Source of the DNA: Liolophura sinensis
Taxonomy: Eukaryota; Mollusca; Polyplacophora; Chitonida; Chitonidae
NCBI RefSeq assembly: GCF_032854445.1
Contig: NC_088296.1
Location: forward strand, 15,365,485 to 15,429,484
DNA length: 64,000 bases
Reading direction: 5' to 3'
This document shows, one piece after another, positions 53,201 through 62,200 of this stretch (position 1 is its first letter; every line of letters begins with the position of its first letter). Position numbers and translations under genes: made by a program. The notes beneath the pieces were generated by a model. That model saw only the letters and a program-made list of their open reading frames with translations, had not been told where the DNA came from and searched no databases.

Positions 53201-56200
53201 CTGATAAAATTATACTTTTTCTGCATACATGAAATTGGCCATTCCAACCACTGTAATTTTGTTCATTTTTGGTCAAAATGGCACTGAAAGTTGCTCTTTC
53301 ATTTGCGAAAAGGTTGAGGAATTAGGGTATATTTAAAAGTTTCAACCCATCTACATTGTTACATGTAATGAGGCCATATGTTTAGGAGGCTTTTGAGAGC
53401 AGTTTAAAGTGCACATTGTAGTGAAACAACAGACGAATCAAACTATTTTAAAATTTATTCACATATATCCAAATTTTATCTGAATTGCACTTGAGTGATT
53501 TGTGTGAAGAGATTGATCATCTTTGGCCACAATGTCCAGAAGTAATCGATGTACTACGGGGTGGTGTGGAGCTCAACTAGTAGAAGAAATTTCTGCTGAT
53601 TTTGACGGGAAAGATCCTCTTCCCTATAGAATATGAATGACGTAGAATGTAATAATTCAATATACAGTGGCTGTTAATATTATGTGCAAGTAATATGCAT
53701 GGTTCGAAACCCATTCCGTCGAATTGTCTACACTAAGAGTGTAGTATCACAAAATATGAATTGTGACATGACGATGCTGACATCATGATATTGACCGTGT
53801 CTTGTTCATGGTGTTTCAGTTAGGCAGCACCATGAGTACAGAGCTTATGAATAGGTCACTGTGAATGGTCACAGGGACCATTTTGCTATTAGCTCAGAAG
53901 TTGACCATGTCCATGGATCTAATAAAAATCACTGTTCCTATCTGATCAGGAATTCATTGAAAGGTGTTTTTGTTTTTCCTAGGAGGCTGTCCGTCAGATG
54001 GACCAGTATGTGAGTCTGCCTGCTCAGAGATTGGCTCAGCTGGTGCGCAAGTATGTCCACCACAGATGCATGAAGAAGATTGAAGGTAAGATTAAAGGAC
54101 CGATCTGGCAGAACGTGCAACCTAATCATGGGTGAAATTTACCCCTAATTCTTCTATTTTTTTAGGACTGATACTAGTATTGCTGTAAGCAAAGAATTAC
54201 ATTTCTCTCACAGTTTTTTTGGAAAAGTAAAGAATTGATATGAATATGTTGTTCAGTAGATGAACTAACCATGTGAAAAAAAAATTAACATACTATTCCT
54301 ACCACAGTTACATGTATATTGGTGAAAAAGAGTAGAGCCGGTATCCCGAAAATTAGAACAATTAGGGTATGTCTAGCGTCACTGTCATCATTCATGATCA
54401 TAATGTAATATCCTGTACATGACACACCTGTCTAAACTTGATTAAAAATAAAAACGTGTATAACAGAAATTTTGCATAATTCGTAGTGCATGACTGTTAA
54501 ACCAGCATGTTTGAGGAATGTGATAACTATTTATGTATTTATTTATTTATTTACATGTATTTATTTTTGATGCTGTATATACATAGCACAGAGTTTTATA
54601 GTGCTGAGACCAGTTTGGGTCTCAACCATCATCAAAACTTCGTTACCATTACGTACATGTATAGGGCCTACTCAGAAATAACAGAAGGACTAACCGTGTA
54701 CTGACTAAGACGTATGCTATTTGGTGTCAGTGAGCAAATGTCTGTGGGTAACCTCTTCTTAATCTTAGAATTTACATATTTATTTAATTTCAAGGGAACC
54801 TATCATCTGACAGTGGTAATTCAAAACATTTTAACACTGTGCATTCACATGTTTGTTATACCAAGACTAAGTGATGCGTTGGTGTTGTCGCTGTTTGAAA
54901 ATACTCACCTTTCAATGAAATCTTTCTTCTGTGCTGCAACCTTAAGTGTCTTTGACCTTTCAACTTAAGTTTCTGTGACCTTTCAACTGTAAGTGTCTAT
55001 GACCTTTCAACTTAAGTTTCTGTGACTTTTCAACTTAAGTTTATTTGACCTTTCAACTCGTGAAGGGTCTTTTCTACGTACCTATTGTCACTCACATCCA
55101 TGTAAATAAATAAAGTGGCATTTGACAATAACAACCTGGATAGCCTGGGTAGAAAATGCCACAAGTACCGTAAATTACCTCCTTGAGTCTGATGTTACTA
55201 CTAGCAGCATTAAGCGGCTGACAGGAATGCCAATGAAGTGATTTTATTGCTGAAAAGGACCACTCACAATTTTGAACCTACAATATTCTTTTTAAATCTG
55301 CAAGTCAAGACACTACATGTAGCTACCAAATTTTCTGGATAGAACACTGACTCTGTCATTACAAGGGTTTTTGTGATCTGTTCGTAGATAATGCCCATCA
55401 TTACAAGGGTTTTTGTGATCTATTTGTAGATAATGTCCGTCATTACAAGGGTTTTTGTGATCTGTTTGTAAATAATGTCCGTCATTACAAGGGTTTTTGT
55501 GAACTATTTGTAGATAATGTCCGTTATTACTAGGGTTTTTGTGATCTATTTGTAGATAATGTCCGTCATTACAAGGGTTTTTGTGATCTATTTGTAGATA
55601 ATGTCCGTCATTACAAGGGTTTTTGTGATCTATTTGTAGATAATGTCCGTCATTACAAGGGTTTTGTGATCTATTTGTAGATAATGTCCGTCATTACAAG
55701 GGTTTTTGTGAACTATTTGTAGATAATGTCCGTCATTACAAGGGTTTTTGTGATCTATTTGTAGATAATGTCCGTCATTACAAGGGTTTTTGTGATCTAT
55801 TTGTAGATAATGTCCGTCATTACAAGGGTTTTTGTGATCTATTTGTAGATAATGTCCGTCATTACAAGGGTTTTTGTGATCTATTTGTAGATAATGTCCG
55901 TCACAGTAAAAACCTCAATGAAAATGTGTTCGAAATCCTGGACAAAATGGAGGATCTGCAGAACAAGGTGAGAATCCAGCTGAAATCAGAGGTTAAAGGT
56001 AAACTACAAAGACTTTTACGCAAAATTTACGATGTAGATAACATAAGAAATTATTACTAATATATTTTTACTGATGTCTTACATAAGGTACATGTATAAA
56101 CAATTCATGAATCTAACAACAACCTAAAAGCAATTTGCTGAATTTTTGCATCGAGTTTTGGCGGGGAGTATTTCATTCCATTTTGGTTGTAACTTTGATA

Positions 56201-59200
56201 CTTATATTTCAAAAACTACAGATTTAAATATTCTATGTGCTTCAGAGAGCTAAAGAATGGACTGACAACATGGATGCTCTGGGTGTAGAGAGATGCCGTC
56301 TGGCCAGTCTGCTCATGGAGACGCTTGATAATATAGAACAAGAGTCAGGAATTTTCCTGATAAAACCCATCTACTCCTTGAAAGGGAGGTAAGTCTGTCA
56401 CTGCCACAGTGTTGATTTTGAAAGACGTCGTCTGGCCAGTCATGGAGACGCTTGATAATATAGAACAAGAGTCAGGAATTTTCCTGATAAAACCCATCTA
56501 CTCCTTGAAACAGAGGTAAGTCAGTCACTGCCACAGTGTTGATTTTGAAAGACACCGTCTGGCCAGTCTGCTCATGGAGACGCTTGATAATATAGAACAA
56601 GAGTCAGGAATTTTCCTGATAAAACCCATCTACTCCTTGAAAGGGAGGTAAGTCAGTCACTGCCACAGTGTTGATTTTGAAAGACGCCGTCTGGCCAGTC
56701 ATGGAGACGCTTGATAATATAGAACAAGAGTCAGGAATTTTCCTGATAAAACCCATCTACTCCTTGAAACAGAGGTAAGTCTGTCACTGCCACAGTGTTG
56801 ATTTTGAAAGACGCCGTCTGGCCAGTCATGGAGACGCTTGATAATATAGAACAAGAGTCAGGAATTTTCCTGATAAAACCCATCTACTCCTTGAAAGGGA
56901 GGTAAGTCAGTCACTGCCACAGTGTTGATTTTGAAAGACACCGTCTGGCCAGTCATGGAGACGCTTGATAATATAGAACAAGAGTCAGGAATTTTCCTGA
57001 TAAAACCCATCTACTCCTTGAAAGGGAGGTAAGTCAGTCACTGCCACAGTGTTGATTTTGAAAGACGCTGTCTGGCCAGTCATGGAGACGCTTGATAATA
57101 TAGAACAGGAGTCAGGAATTTTCCTGATAAAACCCATCTACTCCTTGAAAGGGAGGTAAGTCAGTCACTGCCACAGTGTTGATTTTGAAAGACACCGTCT
57201 GGCCAGTCATGGAGACGCTTGATAATATAGAACAAGAGTCAGGAATTTTCCTGATAAAACCCATCTACTCCTTGAAAGGGAGGTAAGTCAGTCACTGCCA
57301 CCGTGTTGATTTTTGAAAGACGCCATCTGGCCAGTCTGCGCATGGAGACGCTTGATAATATAGAACAAGAGTCAGGAATTTTCCTGATAAAACCCATCTA
57401 CTCCTTGAAAGGGAGGTAAGTCAGTCACTGCCACCGTGTTGATTTTGAAAGACGCTGTCTGGCCAGTCTGCTCTTGGAGACACTTGATAATATAGAACAG
57501 GAGTCAGGAATTTTCCTGATAAAGCCCATCTACTCCTTGAAACAGAGGTAAGTCAGTCACTGCCGCAGTGTTGATTTTGAAAGACGCTGTCTGGCCAGTC
57601 TGCTCTTGGACACGCTTGATAATATAGAACAGGAGTCAGGAATTTTCCTGATAAAACCCATCTACTCCTTGAAAGGGAGGTAAGTCTGTCACTGCCACAG
57701 TGTTGATTTTGAAAGACGCCGTCTGGCCAGTCTGCTCATGGAGACGCTTGATAATATAGAACAGGAGTCAGGAATTTTCCTGATAAAACCCATCTACTCC
57801 TTGAAAGGGAGGTAAGTCTGTCACTGCCACAGTGTTGATTTTGAAAGACGCTGTCTGGCCAGTCTGCTCTTGGAGACGCTTGATAATATAGAACAGGAGT
57901 CTATACACAGTCGCTGACACAGCCTTGGATAAAAAGAGAGAAACCGTGTAGTTATTTTTCTCAAGGAGACATCTGATAGTGTTGGACATATGACAAGTTG
58001 TTGGCCTTTGAAAATATGATTAACTCCAATTGTAGTCTGCTTATAAGTGCTTGGAAGTATGTTTGTTTGCTTGAAAATCTATTTTTAGAAATATATAATA
58101 TGCCCCACAGTGTACCTTTACCCGGGCCCCAATGTCTTTTTTTACATTTTACATTTTTTTTCCTCCAGAGATTTCAAAGAGAGGTTTGGGGGTAAACTGA
58201 GCCGTTTGAACAGACCTAACCATGAACCCTCCCCAACACGGAACGGATGCCGTAGTGCCATGACTCCTGCACCCACCCCTGTCAGCAACACCCGGCCTGG
58301 GACACGTGCCTCTGATGGTGGAAGATTAGGTCATGTAAGTGACACGGCCAGAACTACCCAGTGTTTAACCCTGGTTTTTAGCAGGGTTTGAAGGACACAT
58401 GACATGCTCATAATGCTTACTTCTATTGTATATAATGTGGCATAACATACAGGTATAAAACTACAAAAAAATAGATCAGCTGTTTTCTGGGAGACTAAAA
58501 TGACTTTAATCTACAGCTTTCATAACCCAGCAGACAAAGTTATTTTATTTTTTCCCTGTCTGCCCCATGTTAAATTAATAATCCCTGCTATAGGAGAGTC
58601 TGAGACTGGTGGAACTGTCTACCTTAAGTGTACATTTAAGACTGTTCCCTGTCAGACAGCGTTTAAAGTATGGTACATGTAAAGAATGGAGAAATACACC
58701 GCATGCAGCAGCATAAAAATATATATAGCCTACTGGGATGACAAATTATTTTTTTTTAACTGCTTCAGCTACTGTATATAGGGCTTAGGTGTACAGGTAG
58801 ATAATGGGGTGGTTGATTATTTGCCCAGATAGATGACAGATATATGCAATGTATATATAGGCCTGTACACTACATGCAGTCTTAGGCTGTGCCTATTATC
58901 ATATTAGGCGGCCACCGTGACTCAGTTAGTTAGCGCACTGCGCAGCGTAATGACCCAGGAGAATCTCAACAATGCAGTCGCTGTGAGTTCAAGTCCAGCT
59001 CATGCTGGCTTCCTCTCTGGAAAGGTCTGCCAGCAATCTGCAGATGGCCGTGGGTTCTCCCAGGGCATTGCTCGGTTTTCTCCCACCAAAATACTGGCCA
59101 CCGTCGTATAAGTGAGATATTCTTGAGTAAGGCATATAAAAGTAATCAAATAAATAAACAAAGAAATGAGTGTATTGACTCTTTTTATAATTGTGTAACT

Positions 59201-62200
59201 TTTGGTTAAATTGTGCATGACTTGAGCATGTACATAGATTCAATACACTATATTTCAACTAAAGTTTGTTATGTAAGAATGAATTTTCAGAAACACACAG
59301 ACTTTAAAGTGATACTTTTGATGCCAACACTTCTGCAAGAAGTTAATTAAACTTCAAAACAAACTCAATAAGTCAGTCAGAATCAAGCAAAATGTGTTGA
59401 AATACCATATGTTCTTTGTGTTAGGAGACATGAAATGATCTATCCATACCCAGGCACAGAGCAGTGACTACTGAGATGTGCCATGGGGAACCAAGATGCC
59501 CTGTACAGATGTGTTAGATCTGGGTTTTCAGTTTTAAAAATAAACTTTTAAATTATTAAATACATGTGATATTTAAAGCTGTACTACTGTCCCAATCCCT
59601 CGGCTGATGGCCATTCTGTCTGTAACTCATTTTCAACTTTTGATTCTCATCTTTTTGGTCAGACGCAATCGGAGACAGCTCTGTTTGCCCGCCATGCTCT
59701 GTTTGAGCCAAACACAGGGGTGTCTGGGTTAGGCATGGTGTGGAGAGGAGGCCAGCCCAGACCAGTATGGAATGTAAGATATGAGACAGTGTTTTAATGA
59801 GAAACTTCTGGAAAGGATATCAAATCTCAGACGTGCTTTTCATAAATAAGTTATAAAGGTGTACAAGAATTTGTGACATCACTTCTGAAAACTTTGTTGT
59901 TTCTGATCAGAAGTATTGTATAAAAAACTATTAATTAATTCTTAATTATTATTTCAGGATTTGTGTGTAATGAAGACAACACTGTAATGGTGCTCTGATC
60001 ACTGCAAGCTTTCTACCTAACGCAGATTAGTGAATTAAATTCACCGATGGGCTTTCCATATCAATATGTTTTTCCACAGCTTGGTTCCGATTTGAGTTTT
60101 TGTGACAGAACAAGGATCAATAATGAGTTAAACACAAAAAATGGTCCCCATCAGATGTCTCTCCTTATAAATATTAGGCAGGAGATTTTTCAATTTTTAG
60201 AATTCTTTCTTTTTTCTTTTGTCTTTTGTAAAGTGCTCTGGATTTCGGTTAAAAGTGCTAAAAATATAAAAATTACGAGTTGATGTACCTCGCTGTTTTA
60301 CAACCCAATATTTGAATACTTACTAATGTGCTTCTTGTAGCTGACAGATTCTCAAGCTAAGGAGCTGTCCAATGAGAATCTCACTAGCTATGCCAACCAG
60401 AACTACAACACACCTCGCATCCTTGAGCTGGATGTAAACAGAATGCTGATTGGTCAAAACAATGTCAGGTAGGTGTCAAAGACAGTTTTAATGTGGGTAG
60501 TTGAATTATGGTTGTTTCAGGCACATACCTTTTTAAATTTAGTTTAGTTTTCATTTTCTGTTTGTAGATTTGCAGTAATACAATTTTCTCATATCATTTA
60601 TGTCCAGTTCAATAATATTTTCTTATCGTATGTTTTGGGTTTGATAATTAATTTTGTCAGTCCAGATTTCTGTAGGATTGCAGTCTTCTGTGGTGTGTCA
60701 GGGGCTGACAACTGTGTCAGCAATTTCATGTGCCTGAAGGGGAGATAATTATTACTTATTAGTATTGGGCACACTAAAGGGAAACAACTCATGTGTGCAG
60801 CCGCCTTTGTTATGTCCTCATGGTTGTAGATGTTCGTGTACAAATGATAATGCTTGGTACTGAGTAAAAAGCCAAAGTGGGCAAAGAACAGAGAAGTTTC
60901 TTTGCTTCCTTAATATAATTAGACACACAAATTTTCATCATATATCAGTCTGGAAAATTATCTGTTTGTAAAATTACTGATTCTTGTAAAAATCTTAACT
61001 TCTGGGTATTTCAAAAGTCATATATTTACAAGATGTTTACAGCTGTACATGTAGTTCACTGTAATAAGCATGTTGGCTTGTGATCTGTTTTAGAGTTTAG
61101 TTTAATGCCTCTTTTTTCTCATAAGTAAAGGATAACTTTTGACTACCCTGTTTTGCAGTACTCGTGTCAGAGCTGGCCTGACAGATGACAGATTGGTCAA
61201 TGCAGTGAAGAACTCAGTGAGGTCATATGTCACAGTGAACAGGCCTACTGTGGCTCCCGGACAAAGCAGGTTCAGTGCAGGTAAGGCTATGACAGGCTGT
61301 ATTTGTCAAATACCTGTCACAAATATTCTCTTTGCTGATGGACAAACCAGGTTTAATACAGGTAAGGCTTTGACAGGTGATATTTGTCAGTTACCTGTCA
61401 GAAATGTTCTTTTTTGCTGATGGACAAGCTAGGTTTAATTCAGGTAAGGTTTTGACAGGCAGTATTTGTCTCATACCTGTCAGAAATTTTTTTTTTTACT
61501 CATGGACAATGCAAAATTGGTGCCAGGAGGAAGCTACCAACTTTTACCTGACAAATCTCCAGACTTAATTCTTTGTCCAATACTGCCAGTGCTGGATTTG
61601 AACATCCGACCTCATTGTTCATAGGCCTGATCATTGCACTGAGCCAGCTCTTAACCATCTGATCCAGAGATCCAATTAAATAGATTTAAGGAAATTAGGA
61701 ATAAGAACTTGTAGCTGGGTTCTTGCCAATGCTTACGGAAACTTGAGGGGCGTAGAGTGTATGATACCCAGTCGTTCTGCAGTCAAATTGTTTAAGCCTG
61801 TTTAAAATGCTATCTGGTCATACTGGCTTCTAGTAATAAAGTTAAATGCAAATAGCAAGTCATTGAATTTCAATGAAAATTGTAAACATTTCCGTACTTT
61901 GAATATAAAAGTTTGAGTATGGCTTGAAATATGTGGTGAAGCAATTTTAAGTTATGCCTAGGGGGCCTCCATGGCTAAGAGGGTTAGCACGCCAGCACGG
62001 CGCAACGACCCAGGAACCTTTTGCCAATGCAGTCGCTGTGAGTTTAAGTCCAGCTCATGCTGACTTCCTCTTCGGTCGTACCTGGGCAGGTCTGCCAGCA
62101 ACCGGTGGATGGTCGGGGGTTTCCTAGGGCTCTGCCTGGTTGCCTCCCACCAAAATGCTGGCTGCTGTTGTATAAGTGAAATATTCTTGAGTATGACGTA

